Of a stretch of 64,000 nt of DNA, positions 21,629 to 33,237 are shown piece by piece. Every line of letters begins with the position of its first letter. Position 1 is the stretch's first letter. The DNA is taken from contig CM054821.1 in assembly GCA_028984105.1 (NCBI GenBank), positions 22,677,090-22,741,089 of the forward strand, given 5' to 3'. The stretch is from Lavandula angustifolia. Lineage: Eukaryota > Streptophyta > Magnoliopsida > Lamiales > Lamiaceae. Under the pieces are notes generated by a model. It did not search any database and had not been told where the DNA came from. It saw nothing but the letters and a program-made list of their open reading frames with translations. A program made the translations under genes and the position numbers.

Positions 21629-24600
21629 TCAAGGCTGAAGTCTGAATCTCTGCGTTCGGCTCTTGAAGTCTCGGCGACTCGTCAGTGGAGGATCCGGACA
21701 ATAAAACTTGTAGATTCTTCTCCTCAGAGTCTGGATTTCCTCGAGATCCTCAGGCTGATCAGTGCTAAGATTGTGATGATAAGCAGCTGCCTCGATCTCA
21801 TCTTCTATCTCTTTTGTGCAAAGCACGCCGCGAGCAGTCATAGGAGGAGGGATTCTTCTGAAGGCTGGAGCTCTGATGGGTATCTTCTTTTTCTCCATGA
21901 TTGGCAAAAGTTGTTCTGCGAGCTGGAGAAAGTTATGATGAAGACATTCTTCGAATAGTTGATCAGCAGGTATCCCAGACGGATAGAAGTTCCATACATG
22001 GTATCCCTTGATGAAAGATTCTTTTAGTTCCTCCCATAGCTCGTTCAGTTCGGCTGGTATCCATTTGTCTATATGAGGAGTAGGCGCCTTCTTAACATAA
22101 GGTGCTCTGGGCGATCTCCTGTAATATTTTGAAGCTCTGGGTATCTGCCTTTTCAAGTCAACTGTTGGCTTATCAGATAGACTAATCATTTTAGCCATGT
22201 CAGCCAATCTTTTCTTCTCTCTTAGAGCCGCTGATCTAGCATCTCCTCTCCGGAGACTGAGTCCTTTCAGCATGGCCTCCCAAGTAGCTTTGTCCTCGGC
22301 CTCCTGCTCAGGTGTAAGAGTTGAAGTGTAGTAACTCTGAGCTGTTGGCTGGACTTCAGTAATTAGAGCTTTGGCTAGCTCCTCTTAAGCTTTCTTCTTC
22401 AGTTCCTCCTCGATTTTCTTAGCCTTGCCTTTGGCCGCCTTGCCAATCACTTTCTTAGGCTTCTTGGCCTCTTCTAGCTGATGCTCATGATCCAGCTTGT
22501 CTTGTAGCTGTTGAGCAATTTGTAGATCATAGGCTTCCTGCTCCGCTTTAGTTTTGAATTTGGGCGTCGGGGAAGATGGAGGAGTGGTTTCAGTTGTAGT
22601 CTCCTTCCCCGGCCTTTGCGGTGGCAGTTGCTGAGGCTCTTCTTCATCCTCCTGGTCGAGGAAATGAGCTACGTCCTCGATGTGCTGAGCAGATGAGATA
22701 GGTGCTGGCTCAATTACAGTGGGTTGCAGTGGGACATACTCTAGGAGGAGTACAGCTGAACTAGTTCCAGCCTGAGCGGCTGAACCTTCTCCTTGAGGTA
22801 CTGAGCTGGTCCCTTCCCCCTGATTTCCTCCCTCAATAACTTCAACATCAGCCTGTTCCGCCTCAGTTTCTTCTTTCACTGCTCCTTCCCCCTTTTTGGC
22901 ATCATCAGCCTGGGAGAGGTGAGTGCGGATGGCTTTCACGTCCCTTTTCAAGTTATGGACAGAATCTTTGATTTGAGTAGTAGTTGCTTCAAAATCCTAG
23001 ACTAGGTCGCAATACTGCTCCCAGTCCTTCTCTCGATCGGCTACGAATGTTTTCGGTTGAGCGGTGACTCTGTCGGAGTTTCAGCGAGAGACGATCGTGA
23101 GATTCTCGTCATCTCCTTCGTATGGCTTTCAGTGCCTCGGCTGTTGCGTAATAGCTGATTGAAGGCTAGTGGTGGCCAATTTATTTCTCTCATCCATGGT
23201 GGCACGGATCGTCGCGAGAGTGCCGAGTCATTGCTCGAGAGAAAGATTTCTGCTGAGATAGTAGGAGCTGCTGACTCTGAGCGGCTAAGTCCGCCTTCTG
23301 AGCTGAAAGGGCTGCCTCAACGATCTCCTGAATGTTTATCTGTGGAGTAGGAGCTTCTGAGACTTTCTTAACCCCTTCTGCTAGTCGGTCGACGCTTTCA
23401 GTCTGGGCCTTTGTGTATTGAGCCCATTTGATATGTACGTCTTTAGCGAGGAGACGATTCTTGTCCCCTTGGCACCTGATAGCTTTATTCACCGACTTGG
23501 AGGTCACAGAACCGATAGGTTTTATCTGATAAGAACTAGTCCCGAGCCTCTGCTCAGATATCGCGAGTTGTTGTGCTCGTCTCGGTTTCGAGGCAACTTG
23601 AGCTTCACCAGATTTAGAGGGTGGTGGTGATTGGCCCTTTTCGCGGGGAGTGGAACCCTCAGCAGAACCTCCCAATTCTGCATCCTTGGGTGGTGTTTGT
23701 TCCATCTCTTCATCATCCTTGTCATCACCATGATGAGATGGAGGCGAAGGGCTGTCGCCGGGGACTGAGGAGCACAGGCTTAGTAGATATAGCATCGCCG
23801 CCCTCAAGTCCTCAAAAGAAGCGAGGTCAGCTGGTTCCCCGAACCCAATGTCTGACTGTAAATCCTGCTCCTCGGTAAGTAAGGACAGAGCTGACTGGGT
23901 CCTTATTATGTTTTCGAGAATATCCTAGCTGAGGAACCTCAGCAGCATTTGTGTCCTTGCCCTTATGGCTATCTCCACTAAGTCTGGGTGCTCAGAGATC
24001 TCAGGGATCTGAGCATGTACTTCTCCTGTAGCTCGAAGACGAGTGGAGTGTAGGGTGGTCCACTCAGAGGATGTTTCCTCAGTCGGTACCCTGATGTCCA
24101 ACTGAGTCTCCTCAGAACTGATGCACTGAACTTTGTCCTTTATCGTGACACCCTCAATGCCGGTGTCAGAATCTAGGATCTGTTCTTCTTGAGTGGGTGG
24201 AGGAGAGGCTTGTTAAGCTTGTACTACTGAGACCTCAGACGGTCCAGTCTTAGTAAGCCTCTTCTTCTTGGGTGGGTCGCCGCGAGGGGGCAAATCTGAG
24301 ACTGCTCTCTTCGGCTCAGGCGGCCCTCGCCCGATTGATTTCTCAGCAGCGGCTCTTGTCTTAAATTTGATGAGCTTGCTATCGAAATACCTGGAGTCAG
24401 CAAAAGCTGAACTCCTCGAGACTGATTGCTCGATAAGTATGGACATCTTCATCCCATACAACAGCTTCCCCACACTTATAAGTCTTCTCACTCCAGTGGG
24501 CGAGGCTGTGAACTTCTGAGCCTGAGCCTTCAGTTCGGCTACATAATAGTCGGTCCAATTAACTTGGACTCCATCATCTATAGCCATCATCAGCTGGATG

Positions 24601-25148
24601 CGTGGCTTAGATAGCTGATCATATGAACCCGCAGAACTCGTGAGTATATGAGAGACAACGTATGCGAGTCCTCGGTATTGCGGTAGCAGAAGGTTCTTCG
24701 GCAGCACTGTCTTGAAGGTGATATCCTTCCTTGCACAGAACTTCTGAACATATGAGTTCATCTCCTTCTCCTTATAGCCTATAGGAGAGATTCCAGTTGC
24801 CGGAAGATCAAAGATTAACTCCAGAGCGTCTCGGATGTTGATGATATGTTGACTCGCATCCCATGAGTTGGGTACTACTTCCTTCATAAAGGCAAACGAT
24901 GATTCCTCAACCCCTGAATCTAGGGTTCTCCAGTTGTAGTACACTTCCGCCACTTGTCTGGGCTGAAACGCTCGGGGTTGCTTGGAGACGAGCAGTTCTA
25001 GTCCAGAACTTTCAATAGCTGTGAACACGGGCTCCAGATATGGAATATCAACTTGACGAAGCACCATACTGGGTTCGAACTGGATGCGAGTTTTGATGAT
25101 CTCATCAATATCGGTGGGTGACTGTACTGTCGCCATGAGAATCTGCAA
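21629..25148 (-). CDS. Extra long ORF downstream of pol in the copia element
   Basis: A coding track of about 1170 codons follows pol. The first 311 codons (25148-24213) are open. They resemble, from memory, the 'putative plant transposon protein' domain of plant retroelements: IQFEPSMVLRQVDIPYLEP, then EVYYNWRTLDSGVEESSF, then LLLPQYRGLAYVVSHILTSS and PRIQLMMAIDDGVQVNW. The same frame continues past stops at 24213-24215 and 23925-23927 into an acidic, Pro/Ser-rich part. The frame changes between about 23190 and 22951. A Glu/Lys-rich coiled stretch follows (22951-22385, stop TAA), and the same frame continues to 21629 with a basic tail. No signal peptide or membrane segment is obvious, so 'envelope-like' is not supported. 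The stops fall next to AGCT words, so some breaks may be sequence errors. Confidence 0.6.
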
Positions 25149-25204
25149 AATAACTCGTTAGCACTTGAAAATAGAGTAAGTTAGTATGAGTTTTAAGCAA
25201 GATT

Positions 25205-25932
25205 TAATACATTACCGAGTGATTTAGAGCTTGGAGATACTAAAAATGCAAAGCAGTCTTAAGATTTTGGAAGAAAATTGAATCGCGGAGAGAAAGCTCT
25301 AAAATTTCGGAAATGGCGATAAGTGAGGAGAAGGTAGAAGATGAAAGATTTTGTAAGATCATGCGTGAAAAACCGTTTAGATCGAACGGTTGGGATTTAA
25401 TCTCTCATTATTATTTGCGGCTGAGATTAGATGTTATAAAAGGAATGATTACTAAGCCGCCTCTACCATAGACCCACGTAGGATGATGTGCAGTTAAAGT
25501 AAGTGAAAAGACATGCATTAAATGCGCTGCAAGCAGCATTAAAGACTAAGTCATTTTAAATAAGAACGGTTTCCTACTGACTTATCCTTAAAAATATTAA
25601 TGGCAGGAAATAAATGCTCATTAACTACTGAGTGCTAGCGACTGAGATAATAAATGCGAGCATGCTTCTGATAAACTTTAAGTAAATAATACTACGCAAA
25701 CCTCTTCAGCTGAATTTTTACGATCAGCTGGTTACCGTTTAGGCTAAGGAGGATGGTTGACGTGCTGATGACCACGTTCCCCCTTACTGTGTACAGTGTG
25801 ATTCTCCCGACTGAATCAATGTATCGAGTCTTCGACTGTCATCTTGGTTCCTTACACTTGATACCAATTGTTGGTATATCAGTGGTTGGCTTCTACTGAT
25901 ACCAATTGATACCAACCAATTGTTGTGTTCTA
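25205..25932. other. Copia non-coding spacer between pol and the extra ORF
   Basis: About 0.7 kb with no open frame between the RNase H stop (25933) and the extra ORF start (25148). It could hold a splice acceptor or internal promoter for the downstream ORF. The word 'ccaattgttggta', close to the PBS/LTR junction, recurs at 25865-25925. Confidence 0.45.
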
Positions 25933-28900
25933 CTAACACGATTCAGTAGGATCCAGTAGACCTAGCTCAACTGATAATTCTCTGAATCTGTTCTCAGCTA
26001 GTGGTTTGGTCAGTATGTCTGCCCTTTGCTTGTCAGTATGGATTTTCTCCATTCTGATATCCTTCTTCTCGACATGGTCTCTAATGAAGTGGTGTCGAAT
26101 ATCCACGTGCTTGCATCTCGTATGGAGAACCGGATTACGAGTAATTGCAATAGCACTTGGTGGAGTCACGGTAGATGGGCACTTCATCACGAATTATACC
26201 ATAGTCTCTCGGTTGTTGTCGAAGCCGAAGGATGCGGGCACAAACAACTTCCGGCGAGCCATGTATTCGGCTTCGGTAGTGGACGTTGCTGCGAATGCGC
26301 TTCTTTGAAAACCAAGATATTAGCTTGCTGCCTAGGAACTGACACGTTCCAGAAGTTGACTTTCGATCTATCCTGCATCCTGCATAATCAGCATTAGAAT
26401 AACCTGTCAGTATTAGATTATCATCAGTAGGATACCATAACCCTGCGTCAGGTGTTCCTCTTAGATATCGCAGAATCTTCTTTGCTGAGTCTAGATGACT
26501 TCGCTTAGGATCTGCTTGAAATCTTGCACATACACCTACAACATAAGTTATATCAGGTTGGCTAGCTGTTAAGTATAATAAGGAACCAATAATAGCTCTA
26601 TAATCAGTAGAGTTAACAGAAGCTCCCTCTTTGTCTAGATCGATTTTGAGATTTGCGTTCATGGGGATCTTGACTAGTTTGCTTGAATCGCAGTCAAATC
26701 TTTTGAGAAGATCTCGAGTGTATTTGGCTTGATTGATGAAAATTCCTTCTGGTGATTGCTTCACTTGAAATCCAAGGAAATAGTTCATCTCTCCTATCAT
26801 AGACATCTCGAATTTCTCCTTCATCATTTTCTCGAATTGCTGACATATGGTTACGTTTCTACAGCCGAAAATGATGTCGTCCACGTAGATTTGCACCAGT
26901 AGGATGCCATCTCCTGACTTTATGTTGAACAAGGTGCGATCTACTGTCCCCTTCTGAAAACCTTTCTGAAGTAGAAAGTCTGATAGAGTATCGTACCAAG
27001 CCCTGGGTGCTTGTTTTAACCCGTAAAGAGCTTTCCGAAGTCTGTACACCTGATGTCCCTGCTGAAAGCCGGGCGGTTGTTCCACGTAGACTTCTTCCTT
27101 CAGTACGCCGTTCAGAAAAGCTGACTTTACATCCATCTGATATACTTTGAAACCTTGATGTGTTGCGTAAGCTAGGAATAGACGAATGGCTTCCAATCTT
27201 GCGGCCCGGAGCGAATGTTTCATCAAAGTCGATTCCCTCTGCTTGACAGTAACCCTTGGCAACTAGTCGAGCTTTATTTCTGACGATGACGTTGTTTTCA
27301 TCACGCTTGTTTTTGAAGACCCACTTAGTGCCAATAATGTGCTGATGTCTATGTCTGTCAACAAGCTCCCAAACTTCGTTTCTGACGAACTGGTTCAGCT
27401 CTTCTTGCATGGCGATGATCCAGTCGGCATCATTGAGTGCGTCCTCTATTGATCGAGGTTCTTCTGTAGACAAGAAACAAGAATAGAGTGAGCTTTCTCC
27501 TTGACTTAATTTAGATCTTGTTCTTATCGTTGCTGATGGATCTCCTATAATGAGATCTGAAGAATGAGCGTCAAGCCATGAATGTGCGAGTCCGGCTTCT
27601 TCTTCGATACTACTTACGCACGGTCGGTAGGTGTGTTAGGCATTTCGATCGTGCATCGTTCGTGATTGCGGTAGTTCGGTAAGAAGGTTAGGATCTACCG
27701 AGTTTCCGGGTTCGGGGGCATTTAGCTCGGGAACAATTTGTGTTCCCCCCCGAGTTTATATTCTCGGTAGAGGTCTCGGTTACCACCTGGGGCTTCCTCA
27801 TCGACCGTTGTTACCCGTTGTTGATTCTATTCGGTAGAATCAACCAGTCGGCTACATCGCGTGTTGGGCCGAGTCCGAATTTCTTCATCGTCGACTCATC
27901 ATCCCAACAATGCTTGGATCTTTTCGGCTTTATCGGTTAGTGCGAGATCCCGTAGCTTCTTTGCCGACATTTTCGATATCGTCTCTCGTAGTTTTCCTGT
28001 TCTCAGTAACAAACCCATCAAAAACAACATGAGGGCTTTCCTCCACGCAAAGGGTCCAATAGTTAAAGACTCTGAAGGCTTTACTGACTCAAGAGTATCC
28101 TAAGAATACTCCTTGATCAGATTTGCTATCAAAGACCTTCAACTGATCTTTCCCATTATTGTGGATAAAGCAAGGACAACCAAAGATATGAAAATGAGAA
28201 ATAGAGGGAATTATCCCTTTCCATAGTTCGTATGGTGTCTTCATGTGTTGCTGTGTAAGTAGTGAGCGATTCTGAGTGTAGCAGGCGGTGTCAGTAGCAT
28301 CTGCCCAGAACTTTGAGGGTAGTCCAGAGTCTGCTAGGAGCGTTCTTGCTGCTTCTTTGAGTGTTCTGTTTTTGCGTTCAGCAAGCCCGTTCTGCTGAGG
28401 GGTGTGAGCAGCTGATGTCTCGTGCTTAATTCCCTCCTTTTCGCAGTACTCTTTAACTACTGAATTGAGAAATTTTGTTCCTCTGTCTGAGCGAATTCTC
28501 TGTATCTTGATGTCCTTTTCCACACTGAGCTTTTTCAGCAGTTTAGGCAACTCAGTCATGACATCAGATTTGTTGGCGATGAAGATGACCCATGTATATC
28601 TCGAGTAGTCGTTAATAACGACGAGGGCATACTTCTTGCCTCTTATAGTCACTGGAGAGACTGGCCCGAATTAGTCCATGTGCAGCAGCTAAAGGATTCC
28701 AACAGTGGAAGGTGAAGGAATAGGTGGATTGCTACTCTTTGTCTGTTTTCCCTTCAAGCATGCTTCACAATTTCTATCTTTGATAAATGATTCGTTGGGC
28801 AGTCCTCTGACTTTGGAGTTCTTGGCTAGCTTGTTCATAGTCTTGAAGTTCAGGTGGCTGAGTCTCTTATGCTATGGCCATCCTCACTTGATTTCGTCTG

Positions 28901-29289
28901 TGCTAGTAAGCAAGCCTCAGGTTCTACGGTTTTCCAGTTTGCAACATAGATATTCTTTCTCCGCGTGCCTGATAACACTGTTTTCCCTGTAGATTTATCA
29001 ATAATATCACAGAAACCAGCGTCAAAGATAACTATGTTAAGATTGTCACAGAATTGACTGACAGAAAGGAGATTATGTTGAAGTCCTTCAACATATGTTA
29101 CTCTTGGAACTGAAGCAGTCCCAATGTTCAGCGTTCCATATCCCCTTGTGTAGCCTTTTGAGTTGTCACCGAACTCAATTCTGGGACCATCTTCTTGTAC
29201 GTAGTTGGTCAGCAGGCTCTTCTGGTATGTCATGTGTCTCGAGCAGCCGCTGTCCACTATCCAAGGGTCCTTATGCACCTGCAAAATAG
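25933..29289 (-). pseudogene. pol: Copia pol: protease, integrase, RT, RNase H
   Basis: Domains in order on the minus strand: protease motif WIVDSGCSRHMT (about 29265); pre-integrase zinc region (28850 down to about 28700); integrase core 28652-28089 with NDYSRYTW, RSDRG and PQQNGLAERKN, which carry the D,D,E triad; RT from 27473 with IIGTKWVFKNK, LVAKGY, MDVKSAFLNG and the active-site box YVDD; RNase H with YSNADYAG, and a C-terminal block HVDIRHHFIRDHV...ADILTKPLAE ending at 25933. The polyprotein is broken by frame changes, notably near 27240 (just after FDETFAP), between 27480 and 28089, and at 26150-26340. Many breaks lie where a CAG or CTG would be expected, so they may not all be real mutations. 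Confidence 0.88.
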
Positions 29290-31559
29290 AAGCATTTTTA
29301 GGTACCCTTTGGTTCAGTTGGGTCCTTACATGTTAGCGGGTGATTTCGGAACCCAGATCTGCCTAGGGACCTTAGAAGTCTGAGACTTCTTCTTCTGAAC
29401 CTTGTCAGTTTTCTTCTCCACATGACATGGAGATACTGACTTTTTGATGATTTTGGGTTCAGGAGCTTTCTTCTTCTGAGTCTTTGCGCTTCTCCTGACC
29501 CTGGGCTCATAGTAGTACGAGTCATACTGAGTCGGGTGCTCATACAGTGGCTCATTGTACTGTTCTGCCCACCTGACCTTCTTGGTTCCCCCTGAGTTTG
29601 ATCGTGGTGTCCTGGGGCTGGAACCTTTGGTCAGCTGCTTCTTGTTGCTCGGCTGAGGTACAACTATCTTCTGTTTATTCTTCGTCTGAGGTGTGGTGTC
29701 AGCATCTTGCACCTTTCCTCTGACGAACCTATCAGCCAGCAATTCTGAGCCTTTTAAAGTGGAATCCTCGTGAGTATAGCCAAGTCCTTCTTTCATGACT
29801 GTTGGCCTTTGTGCTCTAAGCATACTTTCCAGCTTCTCCTTAGCTCCTAGGCACTGTTCAGTCATCAGTCCTCGCCAGACCTCGTCACTTCTTCTGAGTG
29901 AGCCATAATCTTTTTCCACGTCTGTGAGCTTCTGACTGAGTCGGGCTATTTCGAGTCTCTTTCTCGAGATTGTCCTTGGTCGGGCCGAAATCGAGTCTCT
30001 TGAAGCTGAGACTTAGTCATAAGAGATTCGATCTCTTCCTTGAGTCTCGCTACCAGATTCTCTGACTCAGTAGAGACCTGACAATCAGAAGAAAGTCTCT
30101 GATTCTCAGTCTTTACCTATTCCAGTTCCTGAATAGTTCTGATGAACTCTCTGCTCAGCTGAATCTGCTCCTCTAGTAGATCGTCGTAGGCTTGTACCAC
30201 ATCTAGAGGCTCATCTGTGACCGAGCATGTGTCGTGTGTGCTATGTGAAGAAGAGGTTATGTTAAGTTTAGAATTTACCTCAGCCTCTTCTCCAGCCATT
30301 AGACAGTATTCAGCCGTTTCTTCAGGAACCGTCTCTCCGATCTCAACTGCGATGAATGCAGCTACATCCTCAAAAGAATACATAAATGTATCTTCCTCGA
30401 TTGAGTTGTCGGATATCTCTCCGGCTATGTAGGCCTGCCTTCTTTTGGCAAATTTATCTCGTCTGGCCTGCCGTTCTGCTCGTTGAGCAGCTGAGAGTTC
30501 GGGACAGTTGTACTGATAATGTCCCTCCTTGCAGTTATAGCAGACAGATGATCTGCTGCTTTTTCCAGCTGAGTCCTTCGATGGACTTGCAGCAGGTTCT
30601 GAGTTCCTGCAATCAGTAGAAGGTTTAGATTCTTCCCTTTTTTGATAGTCTTTCTTACCTGAGGGAGAATCTCTGTTGTATTTCCTCAGCTTTCTGACTC
30701 TCTCTTTTTCTCTCTGATATTTGAGAGCCATTAGTGCGAGTTGGTCAGTGCCTGAAGTCTCAGAGGACTTTGCTTCTATCGTGGCCACTGCCTTGCTGGA
30801 GGAAATAGGTTTGGCTCCAGTTTTGCTGACTGTTGCTTTGAAAGCATGGTCGATCTGAGTGTCAGCTGGAGCACTGGAACATCTTTGAGGTAAGCTGTGC
30901 TCAAATTCCTCTGTTTTTAATTCTAAAAAGATAACATCAGGAGTTAGAGCATTAAGATCAGAGCGGCGTAAATAAGTAGCAAATGGAAGCCACTTCTGTC
31001 AAGGTAGCGCTCTTAAGATCTTGGTGTTCATCTCTTTGTTGGTGAACATCTTCCCCAGCCCGTTGATAACATTGACTTGATTTGTAAATCTGACGATTAG
31101 CTCATCAATGGTTTCACTGGGCTCCATTGCAAAGGCATCGAACTTCTGTAGCTCTAACTCGAGCTTATTTTCCTTAATCTGCGGGGTTCCTTGGCTCAGT
31201 ACAGCCAGGGCATCCCAGAGTTCTTTTGTCATTTTACAGTCCTGCACCCTCCCGAGGTGAGAGTCACTAAGCGTTGTCAGTATTGCATTTCGCGCAACTC
31301 GGTCGAGGTTGTGCAGCTTTTTCTCTTCCGGTGTCAAGGCAGATTTTTCTTTGGGGATCTTTGCACCAGTCTGTGCTCCTACACCTCCCACAGCGGCAAA
31401 CTGAACGTTGTCAATCATGGGAACGATGGGTCTTGTTTCAAGGACGTCCGTCATGCTGGCATGCAGCGATGTAAGGTGTGCCTCCATTCTCACACGATAT
31501 ACCGTATAGTTCTCTATAGAGAACATCGGCACCGTCCGAATACCTGACATATCAGACAT
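29290..31559 (-). pseudogene. gag: Copia gag with zinc knuckle
   Basis: The frame opens at 31559 (MSDMSGIRTVPMFSIENY). It carries the copia gag region (LWDALAVLSQG, then FDAFAMEPSETIDELIVRFTN), hits TGA at 30999-31001, and continues in the same frame to about 30117. The zinc knuckle reads CYNCKEGHYQYNC, one residue shorter between the second Cys and the His than the usual CX2CX4HX4C. A Glu/Lys-rich coiled region (about 30120-29990) and a basic Ser/Lys-rich linker (29919-29326) lead to the protease. Stops at 30999 and about 30117 and at least one frame change prevent a full-length product as read. Gag would form the virus-like particle in the cytoplasm. Confidence 0.82.
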
Positions 31560-31672
31560 ATTGTGAATGAGTATAAGGATGATAGAAGAGATGCTTGTGC
31601 AGTGAAAACGTTTTCAGGATCTGTTCGAGAAGCCCAATAGTACAGAACAGGTGATCAGTAGAACACCGTGCG

Positions 31673-31684
31673 CTCTGATACCAA
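31673..31684 (-). other. Primer-binding site (initiator tRNA-Met)
   Basis: The minus strand reads TGGTATCAGAGC one base inside the 5' LTR. This is the classic plant LTR-retrotransposon priming site complementary to the 3' end of tRNA-iMet. Confidence 0.95.
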
Positions 31685-31685
31685 T

Positions 31686-33232
31686 TGTTGGTCCGGAGAC
31701 GATAGTCAGGTGTAGAGGGGGGGGGGTGAATACACCTGATCACAGTTTCTTTTCTCAGAACGTGAAGATCAGCTGAGCTGTAGGTTGCAACTGATGAACA
31801 GTGCCAAATAGTAACCATCGATCACGGGTCAGAGTGTGCCAACTACTGAGCTCTCCTACTGACTTTTGTCAGTACTTGAAACTCAGTCGGAGACGTTGTG
31901 CGGATAAGTGTGTAGGGCCCGGAGATTCGTCTCAGTTTGAAAATGCGTTTTCGCAAATTAAAGTCTTTTGGCTGGTGCGCTTTGAAAATACGTTTTATGC
32001 AAAGATATGATTTTTAATCAGTTTGTATGCAGTGCAATAAAACAGTAAATGACCCAAGCAATTTAACGTGGTTCGGATACGCAAGATCCTACGTCCACGG
32101 TCCTGACAAGGCAGGAGAACTTGTTGATTTATCTGAGCAAGCCTCAGCAAGGAATCTGTGCACTGGACAGACCCTTCTAAGTTATAGTCCTTAGCGACTT
32201 TACAATTCAAACCTAAGTTCGAAAGGGAGGGGATGATCTCCAACTAAGAAGGAGTTCTTACAATAAGAACAATTCACAGAAAGTGAACTCCTTCGAAATT
32301 TCTAAGCTATAAATTTGGCAATGAGCTTAGCTAGAGAAGAAGGGATCTAAAGAACTCTAGAGAGAAGAACTAATGATATTCTATGAAGGCAAGTTCTTCG
32401 CTGGATGATCTTTAAGTTTGCTAGAGTTTGTTCTTGAGCTTGAGCGTTTTTCCCTTGTTTATCCCGTGTGTGGAGCTTGGTTTTCTTCTCTATTTATAGT
32501 TGTGAGCAGGCATATGTCCGTTGGAGAAGACGATGCCACGTGTCACAAGCTTCCAAAGAAAACGGCCATCTTTTTCGAATTGTTGCAGCAGGGCAGTTGA
32601 CACTGTACATGAGAGCAACTTTAGTTGGTCAGAGCAGGTAAAGCGTTGTCGGCTTCTCATTGGTCGAGGTTTGTGGTAGGTGAGAATGTGTCAGTGTTCA
32701 GAGTTGACTATTCCACATCCTCGTATGATCTTCTGCTGAACTTCGAAATGACTTTTACGATCGGGTCGTTTTTACGTCGAATCTGATAGATTCAAGACAA
32801 TCTCTGTCTTCTTCGACTTAGTCGGTCGACAAGGCGATAAGACTTTGGTGGGTCACCGATGACAAAGAAAGGTACCGAAGCTTTGCATTATGTTCTTCTG
32901 CTGATAACTATCAGCTGATGGGTTGTCTTCTACTGAAGGTAAAGATCAGCTGCTGGCTGAAGAACGCAAGCTCTTACACTGATGACGTGGGGTTCTGGAA
33001 AGTAACTTCGACAGAAGATCAATCCAACATTTTACCCCGTATAGGACTTAGACAAAAAGATAATCAATTACAAAAAGTCTAACATATACATCATCTAATC
33101 CTATCGAGACACTACACTACTGATATCAGTTGGGTTTTGGGATCTTCAATTCCATAGTACTACTATAATTTCCCCCATTATTATTTTAACCGCTAATCAG
33201 TTGAATACCATCTACTGACTCATAACCCAACA
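31686..33232 (-). repeat. 5' LTR of the copia element
   Basis: 1547 bp, the copy next to the primer-binding site. Transcription should start here on the minus strand. It keeps more CAG/CTG words than the other LTR and has about 11 extra bases near 32507. Confidence 0.95.
32488..32499 (-). promoter_or_regulatory. TATA box in the 5' LTR
   Basis: The minus strand reads CTATAAATAGAG, a strong plant TATA box at a sensible place within the LTR. The same motif is at 20578-20589 in the other LTR. Confidence 0.75.
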
Positions 33233-33237
33233 TATAT

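Larger units (their letters stand above)
19770..33237 (-). mobile_element. 13.5-kb Ty1/copia LTR retrotransposon with extra 3' ORF
   Basis: The element spans 19775-33232. It is flanked by the 5-bp duplication TATAT (19770-19774 and 33233-33237). LTRs are 19775-21308 and 31686-33232, beginning and ending TGTTGG.../...CCAACA on the coding strand. The primer-binding site TGGTATCAGAGC, complementary to initiator tRNA-Met, abuts the right LTR, so the element is read on the minus strand. Order from 5': LTR, gag, protease, integrase, RT, RNase H, a long extra ORF, polypurine tract, LTR. Integrase before RT makes it copia. The length, 1.5-kb LTRs and ORF after pol recall Sireviruses, but lineage was not tested. 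The two LTRs are nearly identical apart from clustered CAG/CTG-site differences, so the insertion looks recent. Confidence 0.95.

Noticed and set aside
21629..25148. Envelope-like gene making the copia element retrovirus-like
   Set aside because: No signal peptide, transmembrane helix or fusion-type region is visible. The composition is charged and low-complexity.
26006..26397. Plus-strand ORFs over the copia RNase H region
   Set aside because: They are antisense shadows of pol with no independent features.
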